Shown: in pieces, positions 38,803 through 50,639 of the stretch
Position numbering within the stretch: the first letter of the stretch is position 1
How the letters are laid out: every line of letters starts with the position of its first letter
NCBI GenBank assembly: GCA_028023455.1
Contig: JAQFVV010006221.1
Coordinates: 1,184,001 to 1,248,000 of the forward strand
Direction of reading: 5' to 3'
DNA: 64,000 nt
DNA from: Epiperipatus broadwayi
Taxonomy: Eukaryota > Onychophora > Udeonychophora > Euonychophora > Peripatidae
Position numbers and translations under genes: made by a program
The notes under the pieces: generated by a model
Told to the model about the DNA's origin: nothing
Seen by the model: the letters and a program-made list of their open reading frames with translations, nothing else
Databases searched by the model: none

Positions 38803-39194
38803 TAATATTTTATATAAATGCAATTTATCCACTCTATTTTGAACACTTATTTAGCAATAACTTTTTATTGTACATATATTCATACACAATCTTATGTTTT
38901 GACTGCCCTGCAGTTTTCTTCAGAGCTATGATATAATGAACAAAATAAAACACATAACTATATATAATAGTACTATAAAAACTAAAACTAAAAAACAACA
39001 TAAAATATTTGTTTACATTTTTTATAGTATTACTTATATAGTTATGTATTTTATTTTATTCATTTTATCATAGCTCTGAAGAAAACTGCAGGACAGTCAA
39101 AATGTAACATTGTGTATGCATATATGTACAATAAAAAATTTTTTTCCCAAAAAGTGTTTAAAGTAGAGTGGGCAAATTGCATTTATGTTAAAAC
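38803..39194. mobile_element. Foldback element with arms of about 150 bp
   Basis: The left arm runs from tatataaatgcaatttatcc to tcttcagagctatgat; the inverted right arm runs from atcatagctctgaagaaaac to gtgggcaaattgcatttat. Each arm carries CTGAAGAA, a small stem (ACTGC with GCAGT in the left arm) and TCAAAA. The centre is AT-rich without coding potential. Confidence 0.75.
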
Positions 39195-39756
39195 ATTTTT
39201 TTTTTGTAAAAACAATATTGTTTTGAAAAAGTGAAAAATTAATCAAATAGATTGCTTAATTAAAAATAAAATATATGCCAGCAATGAATGAAACAACTAA
39301 TAATTTTGAATTTTAGTTTGAGGTTTATTTGTAGGGAAAAGACGATAGAACATCATAGCTTTGATTTCCTGAAAACAATTATATCATAAGTCACATCAAC
39401 TATTATTTATATAACTGATAAAATGCAGCATTAACACACTCCCAAAATCTTTTAATCAACTATTTCTTAGATATCTCTGATTAATTTCAAAATCTCCATT
39501 CTAGCATGTCTATCTGAGACAAACTAAATATTGTTGTAAGGTAGTTTCTTTTAAAAGTATTCCTTGGGAAATAGGATATTGGTATTTATATAATATCTTT
39601 ATAGAAAATCTTTATTTAAATTTATTAGACTCAAATCTGTTGTAAAATATTTATTTTAAATGGAAAAAAATTTAAATGACATACTAAATTGAGGCTGTCT
39701 TTGTAATATTTACTTTTTTATAAGTATAATAATGCTCAAGGCTAAATGTGTTTATA
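39195..39756. other. No gene recognised
   Basis: AT-rich sequence with no repeat or coding motif that I could identify. Confidence 0.4.
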
Positions 39757-40245
39757 AGTAACCATTAGCAACCAGACAATACTTAAGTAATCCCAATATA
39801 GATATATGAATAACAATCAACATTTTCAAACTGTTGTCAAGGCAACCTCCTTTTAACAATAGAGGTGGGCTTAGACAATTCCAATATAGATAACAATCAA
39901 CAAATCAACATTTTCAAACTGTTGTCAAGGCAACCTCCTTTTAACAATAAAGGTGGGCTTAGACAATCCCAATATAGATAACAATCAACAATCTCAAACT
40001 GTTGTCAAAGCAACCTTTTAAAAAGGTTATTGATTAGGTCAAACAAAATTTTAAAACTGTCATAGGAGACTTTAAATCTATATTTGGTAAATGAGTGATG
40101 CCTCAATATACTGTGGTTTGTTAAGAGAAGGTTGCCTTGACAACAGTTTGAGATTATTGATTGTTATCTACATTGAGAAAGTTTGTTAAAAGGCGCTTGC
40201 CTAGACAACAATTGGAGATTGTTGATTATTATCTATACTGGTTTT
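39757..40245. repeat. Direct and inverted repeat cluster
   Basis: Three direct units share caatatagataacaatcaac, aaactgttgtcaa(g/a)gcaacc and ttttaacaata(a/g)aggtgg, with spacings of about 80-90 bp. Two inverted units follow (ggttgccttgacaacagttt and tagacaacaattggagattg). The whole can fold back on itself. Confidence 0.75.
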
Positions 40246-40443
40246 TTATTTTTTTATATATGTGATTTTTAATTTGAATAAAATTTACAGCAAAATAAAA
40301 TTATTTTTAAGATAATTATTGTTGAAATTAATTTTAAACATAATGAAATTTGAAAAAAAAAAGTATTATAAGCCATTAATTTATTTAAGAAAATATAAAA
40401 AAATAAAGTTTACTTTTTACATTACCAGAATATCATTTTTTTT

Positions 40444-41053
40444 AGCATGAAATATGTATATTGGTGATTATTAATCTTTTCTACATGTGTGTGGTCATAT
40501 GTATCAGTTGTATGAGATAGTGTGGATAGTTGAAGGGTGCTTGAAAATCTAAGTTCAAATCCTCTATACTTACAATTAAGCTCCCAGGTTTGTGAAGAGT
40601 GCCTGGTTTTCAAATATTTATATATCAAGCTTGTATCCTGTCCATCCCTCTTATATGTATTTAATGGTTACTGCCCTATACATAAGAGGTCAGAGTGACT
40701 TCAGGTCAACATGGGCATGGCAATAATATTAGCATCAGCATGGGATTTGAGTATTCATCATCAGATTTTCAATGATATGGATGGCTGAAAAGTTGGAGGT
40801 TGCAGTGGATTGAAGCCTGTCCATTAAAGTATGAAGATTTGCTATCTTAATATAAACTGAGCATTGATTATATATATGTGTGAGAGATGATAATCTGGAC
40901 CAACTGATGAGTGCTGGTTTAGCATGAAATACATATATTGGTGATTATTAATCTTTTCTACATATGTGTGGTCATATGTATCAGTTGTATGAGATAGTGT
41001 GGATAGTTGAAGGGTGCTTGAAAATCTGAGTTCAAATCCTCTATACTTATAAT
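40444..41053 (+). mobile_element. SINE-like repeat, one 475-bp unit plus a second head
   Basis: The head agcatgaaat...ttggtgattattaatc to gttcaaatcctctatactta occurs at 40444 and again at 40921, so the unit is about 475 bp. The head has a tRNA-like layout: tggatagttgaaggg could serve as an A box and gttcaaatcc as a B box. The body includes ggatggctgaaaagttggag and aaactgagcattgatta. No protein is encoded; the short - strand frame here is spurious. Confidence 0.6.
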
Positions 41054-41467
41054 CCGATAATGTAAGTTTAAATCTTTCTAAAAATGTAATTACAAAAATA
41101 ATATATATTTTGTTTACCTGTTAAATAAAAACATTTTTCAGATGAATGAAAATAAGTAAAACAAAAAAATCTTTAGAATTAATTCTGCATTACAAATATC
41201 ATGTAAATCAATGGCTTTTTTTTATCAATTTAAATTTTGAAATTTAATCTTTACACTATAAAGTTTTCTTTTTTGCTGAATTCTCTTGCTCTCTAGAAAT
41301 AAAAACAAAATCTTTGTTCATTAGCATTCTAATAGAAATCTTTACCAAAGAACAATATTACACAAAATATATTAATATTTTTATTAGTCATTCATTGGAC
41401 GAAAAATTATCCATTTACCATTTAATGAATATTTCTGTAGTGTAATTTTTACTGCACCACTCTCATG
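41054..41467. other. No gene recognised; left flank of the LTR element
   Basis: AT-rich DNA. The bases immediately before the element are ctctcatg; no matching copy is seen beyond its right end. Confidence 0.4.
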
Positions 41468-43996
41468 TGTACCAGTCAGAATTGTATGTTCGTTTAACAA
41501 GACTTAGCATCTAGGCAAAAGTACCTAGAGTTCAATCATATGCGAGATACACAGGTCAGGAATACTCATGAACTCCACCCTATCGCCCATTCCCCAAATC
41601 TATAACATTACAAACAACACTTTTGATGATAGCAAACGACATTCTAGCAATCCCCGGCCCAGAAGGGTCAGCAGAGACACAAGAGATCTAAAGATTAACT
41701 AAAGGATGACGCAATTTAAGAATGGATGTGCATGCATGAATTAATACAATGTCCAAAGAATAGATTTTTAAATATGAATTTATTAAAAATAACAGTAATG
41801 AAATGAAATAAGTATGGGAGCAATGGGATATACAAACTTAAAACACATTATAACCTTGATTATATAAAGAATACTCGATCTAGGTTTCACTTCATGTTAA
41901 TGTGGGCATTCCATGCAAACTTTAGTAACATGATTTAAGGCTTGATGGATATGCAACCACCAAATTTACATAGTAAGAAATTAATTAATTGAGACAATGT
42001 GGCTTAATATGCTAATATAAATATTATAGGGCTTCTATTATTCATGCTATGACATTTTTGAATCATTAAAAAATATAGTACCTTTCAATAACCATACACG
42101 GTTTTTTATCATGAATATTTATAAGATTTTAAGTTACAAAGAACATAATGGGTTTTTATAATTGTACGGGAGCTTTTATTATCTACATTATCATATTTAA
42201 ATCACAAGAGTATAACAGATTTCAATAACTGTATGTAGGCTTTTATTATGAATATTATATCTTAAATAACAAATGATTGAGTGAATTTTGATTATACTTG
42301 GACTTCATCGGAACTATATTAACAATAGATCAATTATTTTGGAAATTATGTAATGATTCATCATTTATAATGTACGTAAGAAAATAAGGAAAAGCATAAT
42401 TATTTCGACATTTCGTCACATGATTTGACCTTTATAGGCTCTCTTAAAAGTTAACTGTTAACGTATTTAATAGCGGTGGAACGAAAGGGTAGATAACGCT
42501 AATAAGCGATAACATATAATAAGACAAACTAAATTTACATTCTAACAAGAACTTGGGGTGGCTTAGGAAAATCACATCATTACGACTTACAGACGAATAA
42601 AGTATGTGAGAAAGTATAAACGATAGCGTGCGGACCAAATGATAACGTTTGAGAGGACGAGAGGCTTCATCAACTTGATAACAAAGAATATAAGCTCATC
42701 TGCACTTGTGACAGATGGCATCCGAGAAGTGGTCGGCAAGATATATGGTTCCGATTTTCTGAATGTCAAGCCATAATAGAGCTTGCGTGACCATACACAA
42801 TCTGTGGGAGTCGGGGCCTCCACACTCCCCTGAGAAATGTGCTTTAAGGATTCCAGTGATGAAAAAAGTATGATAAAGCAACCTTTGATAGATGAACGTT
42901 ATCACTGGGACACATTGCGAGGGCTTTCAGGTTTGTATTAACACTGACTTATGTGGCCTTAACTAGTAATTAAGCCTAGCGTAATGAAATATTTATATAC
43001 AAGCAATCCCAAAAAGGGCCTGCAATTTACTTAAAGAAGTTATCTAGCATATCATTAATAAAATCTAATAATTAAAATTCTCTTCGTTTAATGCAAATCA
43101 ATACGCTTGAGAAATTAGTTACTCAAAATATCATTAGATGACAGGCTAACTGCATAATGAATCATCACTTAAAAGTAAAGATCTGAATTTAATTTAATTA
43201 CTCCTAAATATATGTAATATTAATCCATAGCGTGAAATAATAGTTAATATTTTATTTGAAAAGATAATGGAAAGCATAATATAAATTAAATAAAGTGATT
43301 TAGGAATATTTTCAACCAGGTGAATTTTTATAGTTTTGTAAGAAAACTTACGTTTATGATTTAAATTCCTTAACGTCGGAATAGTAAAATAAAGTAAGAT
43401 CAATTCGCCAGATTGAGTTATTAGCATATTAAAATGGGTATGACTTACATAATATCAAATTAAAATTGCCACATTTGAAAATAATAATACAAGAAGAGTG
43501 AAAACCTAGTAGATTAAATAGAATTGAGATATTGAAACGAAAGAAGAGTCATTGTTTAAGCAATTATATTTTTAAAATATAAAGATTACAAAAGTGGAAA
43601 TATTAAAAGAAACACATGCTTTAAATGGGAAAAATTTACATAATTAGAGGCTGACATTTATATTTTACAATTAAGGAGATTGTTTAGATGAAAGTTTTAG
43701 AGTTTGTTTAGATGAAAGTTTTAGAGTTCATTTTGCGGCAGGGAATTACCTTTCTTTCCGATGACTTGACGGCCATACGCACACATGTTGGTTCCATGTT
43801 TTATGAAATATGATTAATTTAGCATTATTTTGATGAAATTGCAATTAAAGCCCATTCCTTATGTAATTTACAGTTCATTTTGGCAGTAGTTTGAACATGA
43901 TGGCTTATGATTACATCGGCATTGGCTTGATTTCAGAGAGATCGGGGAAGCAAATTTTAACTCTACTCACTAACCATTTTAAAATTATTAGTGACA
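41468..43996 (+). repeat. Left terminal direct repeat (putative 5' LTR)
   Basis: 2529 bp, TGT...ACA. A hand count over the first 260 bases shows about 12 differences from the right copy, mostly transitions, several of them CG in one copy against TG or CA in the other. Short open frames in it recur in the right copy but look like non-coding shadows. Confidence 0.7.
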
Positions 43997-45199
43997 TGGA
44001 TTTCCTTAGCAACAGTGTTTAGAAAATGCAGACCTTTTAGCTAGCAAATCCGGTGGTATTTATACTTGTTTTGGATGCCTTTGGGTAATTCCCGGATGTA
44101 AGCTAACAGTTACAGTGACACAGCAGATTTTAAAGTATGAACGAGATCAAGTTTGAGAGAGCTAGTCTTGGTCTATTTTGGGCTGAAAATAGACCTGTGG
44201 GATCATTGTTAAGTAACGTGAGTTTTAAAATAAATCTATGTTAAAATAAAAACAAATCTTTTCTGAATTTAACATTAGGTAAGTCTTTTATTTAATAAAT
44301 TTGCATTACTCTTTTGAACTTTCTCTCAATTAAAATATACATGAATAAAACATATAAGCAATATAATGCTTTTAATAAAAATTATTATGTTGATCTGTTA
44401 CACACACACATACGCACGATTGTTTACCGTAATAGAAATTTATTATTTATATTTATATCAATTTTTAGATGAGAATAAAGCTTAATAAAAGATAAACAAT
44501 CATGTGCATCGGTATACCTTTACTCCCTAGTGATTGCTTATTAAATGACTGAGTTTGAACCCATGTTTGAAGGGTTTCAAACATCACCAGAAAGTGAAGC
44601 CAAATGTGTGCAACAGATTTGAGTGCTTCATATTCCCACTGATACGGAAGCGGAAAAAAAAAAATTAAAAAAAAAGGATTCTACTTAGAATCAATGTACT
44701 GTTTCAGATGACAAGAAAACGCACAGTTTGGGTCCCTCCATCTTAACAGGATTTACGTGATCTGAACTCTATTATTAAACTGCCATTAATAAAATAAACC
44801 ACAATTATACTACCTAACTCTCATTGTCAACCTCTTTTGTAAAACTAATTAGCAACTGTATTTATAGATAATTAAGAAAAAAAAAACAAAGTAAAACATA
44901 ACATTGGACGCTATCTTTGGCACTACCTTCTTAACACGCAACATTTTAATCAATATGGGGTCTCCTAGAATGCTCTGATTTTCTTTTTAAATGTCATATC
45001 TGTCAGTCTTATTGGATCATTCCGTCCATTTTGTCGGGCCTAGGTTATTATCTCCCGGGGTCTGGCGGTACATATGGTTCGAGATGTAGATCATAATAAA
45101 CTACAATTTGAAATATTTTTCTCTTAAGTTGGTCTTCTAAATCCAGTGTCTCAATTCTATCCAGTACCTCAATTCAGTTACTAATTTTCTTTCGGGCGC
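43997..45199. other. Left inner part of the LTR element, no gene
   Basis: It starts with the putative primer-binding site tggatttccttag. The rest has no conserved protein motif; a poly-A patch is at 44655-44680. Confidence 0.4.
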
Positions 45200-45285
45200 A
45201 ATTCTTCCATGATGGGAGTTTGCGTCTCTTCCATGATGGGAGCTTGCATTTCTTCCATGGTGGCAGCTTCTGCATGGAGGGCGTT
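45200..45285 (-). repeat. 27-bp tandem repeat, three units, after the antisense ORF
   Basis: The block ttccatgatgggag(t/c)ttgc is repeated three times at about 27 bp. Read on the - strand in one frame it gives a repeated SHHGR-type peptide. It directly follows the zinc-knuckle-like end. Confidence 0.65.
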
Positions 45286-45308
45286 GAACTGTTGGATTCA
45301 TTGTAGCA

Positions 45309-46305
45309 TCAATTATCACCCCAGCTCCCAAGCTTAAAACATCCATAATGCAGATACCTTGAAGATCGCACATCACTATTGCTTTTCCATTTGTCTTTAT
45401 GTCTTTTCCCTTTACTACCATCCTCCCAGGCATATACATCATGAATATCAATCTGAACTTTGATGACTAGGTTTAAAATCTGAATCCCACTGTTAGAGAT
45501 GCTAGCAACATCAGGACCATCATTAATAGATCCTAAGTGGGCTATCTTTTCTGCTTCCGGAATTTGGTTTTCCTGCGCCTGTATAAACTTGTCCATATTG
45601 CCATTAGTTCCTTGACTGACCATTCGATCTGGCTCTTGGGCCTTTTCTATGGCGATATCTTCCTTGACTACTGTTTTGTCCACATCTACTAGATGGCAAT
45701 GATCTTCCATCTCCCCCCCTTTTATGTTAGAATCTGGGTGTGGTTCATCTTGGCTGCCTAATTCAGGTCTTGGTACCAGTCTGATTTGTTCCATCTCCCA
45801 ACACAGATTCTCACTGGTCTGTTTCATCACACTTTGGGTTTCTTGGATGTCTTCCACATGTTCCTCTTGCATCCTGATTTGGCTTTTTATCTCATCCAGT
45901 GTCTCTTCAGATTCTTGGACACGGTGGCATAGTTGGTCACATTCGTTCTTTACTTCTATCACGGCTGTATTGGTGTCATCTACCCATTGCATTGCATTTA
46001 TTCTCATTTCTTGAAGTTCTTGGAAATATCTCTGGGACTCTTCCCTGGACTCCTGGAGCAAAGATTCCCTCGCCTCTGGTTTCCTGAAGTAACAAGTCCC
46101 TAGCCTGTCTGGTTTCCTGGAGCATACTATGCATTAAGGCCAGTAGGCTCTGTCTGTACTCTTCCACCCCTGATTTAGTCTGCTCATTATTCCTTACTCC
46201 TTCTAGTTCTTTAAAAGTGATTTCTGAACCGAGATCTTCACTACCCAGACTATCATTATCGTTCCCAGATTCACTGCTTTCCTTCATATTAACAATTTTT
46301 TCCAT
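45309..46305 (-). pseudogene. Antisense coiled-coil ORF with a degenerate zinc-knuckle-like end (gag-like?)
   Basis: The frame starts at ATG 46305 (MEKIVNMKESSESGNDND) and continues into a second frame from about 46061 to 45309 through one frameshift near 46070. The N-terminal part is acidic. The middle is rich in Q, E, R and L with heptad-like spacing (SLLALMHSMLQE, RYFQELQEMR, SEETLDEIKSQI), predicting a long coiled coil. The end has a lysine-rich patch (KGKRHKDKWKS) and CFKLGSWGDN, which resembles a CCHC knuckle with its second C and H replaced. That order recalls a retrotransposon Gag, but no family could be assigned. It lies opposite to the strand inferred from the PBS and PPT. Confidence 0.5.
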
Positions 46306-47149
46306 ATACTTTTATTATTATTATTTATGATAACTAAATTTACTCCCCATTCCCTTCCTCAACCAAAACTCATGCCAAAGCTCAACCTCCTCCCAACTAT
46401 TCTATTTCTACCATCACTACTTCTATAATGCCCCCTATTACTGCCAAAATATTTACACTCAACTATCTCTATCAAAACTAATACATATTAATAATAAAAA
46501 TAACTATCAAAGATAAAGATAAAAAAAAATTATTTTTACCGTGACATTCCCTTGTCATATGATCCGTTTGCTTTCTTCCACCTGAAATGTACTAAAAAAT
46601 ATTTTAATTTCCTTCTTGTACAAGACATACAAACACATGTGATACAATGACTCTCTTTCATCACTCACATACATGATTATGGTTTTCTTGAGTGTTTACC
46701 AGTTGACAAAATTTATAAGTGCGTATAATACATGGGCACCATGTCAACACAGTAAGCTTTCCACTCATAACTATCTTTGGTCTGCATGCACATCGACAAC
46801 TTTGATTGCTAACTTTATTATAGTTTACATACTTAATACGGATAAGTAGTCATAACAATCTTAGTATTAGACTTTTTGAAGGAAAAAAATAATAATAAGT
46901 CAAAAACAACACATCAAAGTTTAGCAATAATATACATCGTTATTTATCAGCTTACTATCTTAATTAAAGCACTCTTACATGCACAAGTATGATTCAAAAG
47001 AGTATTATTATTTGGATATGAGTGTTAAAGATGGTCATACAATAATCTATTCCAATTCTTCAAATCTATTATTCTGTCACACATATTGACCTCCACAAGA
47101 CTATATGATAATCTACTCTATGTTTCTTGGATTCTTTATTGACATGACA
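46306..47149. other. Right inner part of the LTR element, no gene
   Basis: This would be the 5' side of the antisense ORF. No promoter element or further frame was recognised. Confidence 0.35.
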
Positions 47150-47290
47150 GCATGTAGGCCATTGAAGCATATTGCCAACTACATCTGGCTGCTTGGCACT
47201 ACATAAGGAAGGTCTTCACCTATCTATGGTTACTCTAAATGCACATGAGCCATTAAAGCATTACCAACTACATCTGGCTGCTTGACAACA
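47150..47290. repeat. Two-copy direct repeat inside the LTR element
   Basis: ccaactacatctggctgctt occurs at about 47172 and 47258, each preceded by a gccattgaagcat / gccattaaagcat variant. The function is unknown. Confidence 0.6.
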
Positions 47291-47465
47291 TATGATCCAG
47301 TTTACGTTATTATTTATAATATTAGTATTATCAATACCAAATTTATTTTAAGGTCACATCTCATATTGTTCAGCTTATATTGCGTCTTTTAAGTCCAATA
47401 AGGAAAAAAAATTTTAATACATATTTCACACTTCTTTGAAATAAAAAAGATTATTTATACAGCTT

Positions 47466-47680
47466 GAATACTCTCCAGGGTGTTGCATGGTTTGGAAATA
47501 TTATTGAGGCAGTACAATTTTGGGTTCAAACCTGAAAAAAATTTTTACATATATTTATTCATTAATGTTTTGAACCAGAGGGGAAAAAACATTATACATC
47601 ATATCAATTGCTCTATAGGGTATTGCAGGGTGTGGTAATTTCGAAATGCCCCATGGATGGGCTTACAAACCTGGGGGTAA
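47466..47680. repeat. Imperfect duplication next to the right LTR
   Basis: A block of the form ctctccagggtgttgcatgg ... gggttcaaacctg (47470-47535) recurs as ctctatagggtattgcaggg ... gggcttacaaacctg (47610-47673). The second copy ends in the purine tract adjoining the LTR. gggttcaaacc also looks like a tRNA T-arm. Confidence 0.55.
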
Positions 47681-47689
47681 AAAATACTC

Positions 47690-50202
47690 TGTACCAGTCA
47701 GAATTGTATGTTCGTTTAACAAGACTTAGCATCTAAACAAAAGTACCTAGAGTTCAATCATATGCGAGATACACAGGTCAGAAATACTCATGAACTCCGC
47801 CCTAATGCCCATTCCCCAAATCTATAACATTACAAACAACACTTCTGATGATAGCAAATGACATTCTAACAATCCCCGGCCCAGAAGGGTCAGCAGAGAC
47901 ACAAGAGATCTATAGATTAACTAAAGGATGATGCAATCTAAGAATGGATGTGCATGCATGAATTAATACAATGTCCAAAGAATAGATTTTTAAATATGAA
48001 TTTATTAAAAACAACAGTAATGAAATTAAATAAGTATGGAAGCAACGGGATATACAAACTTAAAACACATCATAACCTTGATTATATAAAGAATACTCGA
48101 TCTAGGTTTCACTTCATGTTAATGTGGGCATTCCATGAAACTTTAGTAACATGATTTAAGGCATGATTTAAGGCTTGATGGATATGAAACCACCAAATTT
48201 ACATAGTAAGAAATTAATTAATTGAGACGATGCGGCTTAATATGCTAATATAAATATTATAGGGCTTCTATTATTCACGCTATGACATTTTTGAATCATT
48301 AAAAATATAGTACCTTTCAATAACCATACACGGTTTTTTATCATGAATATTTATAAGATTTTAAGTTACAAAGAATATAATGGGTTTTTATAATTATACG
48401 GGAGCTTTTATTATCTACATTATCATATTTAAATCACAAGAGTATAACAGATTTCAATAACTGTACATGGGCTTTTATTATGAATATTATATCTTAATAC
48501 AAATGATCGAATGAATTTTGATTATACTTGGACTTCATCGGAACTATATTAACAATAGATCAATTATTTTGGAAATTATGTAATGATTCATCATTTATAA
48601 TTTACGTAAGAAAATAAGCAAAAGCATAATTATTTCGACATTTTGTCACATGATTTGACCTTTATAGGCTCTCTTAAAAGTTAACTGTTAATGTATTTAA
48701 TAGCGGTGGAACGAAAGGGTAGATAATGCTAATAAGTGATAACATATAATAAGACAAACTAAATTTACATTCTAACAAGAACTTGGGGTGGCTTAGAAAA
48801 ATCACATCATTACGACTTACAGACGAATAAAGTATGTGAGAAAGTATAAACGATAGCGTGCGGACCACATGGTAATGTTTGAGAGGACGAGAGGCTTCAT
48901 CAACTTGATAACGAAAAATATAAGCTCATCTGCACTTGTGACAGATGGCATCCGAGAAGTGGTCGGCAAGAGACTATGGTTCTGATTTTCCAGATGTTAA
49001 CCCATAATAGAACTTGCACGACCAAACACAATCTGTGGGAGTTGGGGACTCCACACTCTGCCGAGAAATGTGCTTTAAGGATTCCTGTGACGAGAAAAGT
49101 ATGATAAAGCAATCTTTGATTGATGAATGTTATCGCTGGGATGCATCGCAAGGGCTTTCAGGTTTGTATTAACACTGATTTATGTGGCCTTAACTAGTAA
49201 TTAAGCCTAGCGTAATGAAATAATTATATACAAGCAATCCCAAAAAGGGCCTGCAATTTACTTAAAGAAGTTATCTAGCATATCACTAATAAAATCTAAT
49301 AATTAAAATTCCTTTCGTTTAACACAAATCAATACGCTCAAGAAATTAGTTACTCAAAATATCGTTAGATGGCGGGCTAACTATATAATGAATCATCACT
49401 TAAAAGTAAAGATCTGAATTTAATTTAATTACTCCTAAATTTATGTAATATTAATCCATAGCATGAAATAATAGTTAATATTTCATTTGAAAAGATAATG
49501 GAAAGCATAATATAAATTAAATAAAGTGATTTAGGAATATTTTCAACCGGGCGAATTTTTATAGTTTTGTAAGAAAACTTACGTTTATGATTTAAATTCC
49601 TTAATGTCGGAATAGTAAAATAAAATAAGATCAATTCGCCAGATTGAGTTATTAGCATATTAAAATGGGTATGACTTACATAATATCAAATTAAAATTGC
49701 CGTATTTGAAAATAATAATACAAGAAGAGGGAAAACCTAGTAGATTAAATAGAATTGAGATATTGAAACGAAAGAAGAGTCATTGTTTAAGCAATTACAT
49801 TTTTAAAATATAAAGATTACAAAAGTGAAAATATTAAAAGAAACACATGCTTTAAATGGGCGAAATTTACATAATTAGAGGCTGACATTTATATTTTACA
49901 ATTAAGGAGATTGTTTAGATGAAAGTTTTAAAGTTCCTTTTGCGGCAGGGAATTACCTTTCTTTCCGATGACTTGATGGCCGTACGCACACATGTTGGTT
50001 CCATGTTTTATGAAATATGATTAATTTAGCATTATTTTGATGAAATTGCGATTAAAATCCGTTCCTTATGTAATTTACAGTTCATTTTGGCAATAGTTTG
50101 GACACGATGGCTTATGATTACATTGGCATTGGCTTGATTTTGGAGAGATCAGGAAAGCAAATTTTAACTCTACTCACTAACCATTTTAAAGTTATTAGTG
50201 AC
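47690..50202 (+). repeat. Right terminal direct repeat (putative 3' LTR)
   Basis: 2513 bp, aligned end to end with the left repeat apart from small indels such as a missing gatgaaagttttagagtttg-like duplicate near 49920. It ends attagtgac, after which the sequence differs from the left copy. Confidence 0.7.
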
Positions 50203-50639
50203 TTAACACACCCAAATTATGCCAGGGTAGGCCAAAGTGATTTGACCTTTCTGATTTTGAAAATGCCTAGAAGCAGCCCAGCGATGAACAAGATGCTGAA
50301 ACATAGCTTTTACCTAAGGAAAAACTGTTTTCAATAGCCTGCATTTACATTGCTTATATATCTCAACAACAAACCAGTCTGAATCATGAAAAAAATTCAA
50401 CCAGAGTCAACCAACAAATTTTATTATGACTCAGATTTAAATTTATCCACTGGTGATAGAACTATTAAAAAAGTCTAAAGAAATTGTGGTAAGAATTTAA
50501 AATTATACATTCATATAAGAAACCTTCTTAAAATATAAATATAATGCATATATAATTATTTCTTTTAGAAGGTATACATTATTTACATTATAATAAATCA
50601 ATACAGATATATTGTAAATACCAAACCTTAAGATGTAAT
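50203..50639. other. No gene recognised; right flank of the LTR element
   Basis: It begins ttaacacacccaaattatgcc. A short + frame crossing from the LTR (50098-50337) is a chance frame. Confidence 0.4.

Larger units (their letters stand above)
41468..50202 (+). mobile_element. Large LTR-retrotransposon-like element with 2.5 kb terminal direct repeats (LARD-like)
   Basis: Two direct repeats (41468-43996 and 47690-50202) flank about 3.7 kb. Both begin tgtaccagtcag; the first ends gtgaca and is followed at once by tggatttcc, the usual place and start of a tRNA primer-binding site. The second is preceded by a purine-rich cctgggggtaaaaaatactc. These features put the element on the + strand. No protease, RT or integrase was found, and the longest inner frames lie on the - strand. 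The flanks (ctcatg, ttaacac) do not match, so no target duplication is visible. A segmental duplication is the alternative. Confidence 0.65.

Noticed and set aside
42444-42905. Small - strand frames repeated in both LTRs (also 48674-49151)
   Set aside because: Their similarity is due to the LTR duplication; the second set is frame-disrupted, so there is no sign of coding constraint.
45724-46087. Two + strand frames opposite the coiled-coil ORF
   Set aside because: They are serine/cysteine/leucine-rich mirror frames of the Q/E-rich - strand frame.
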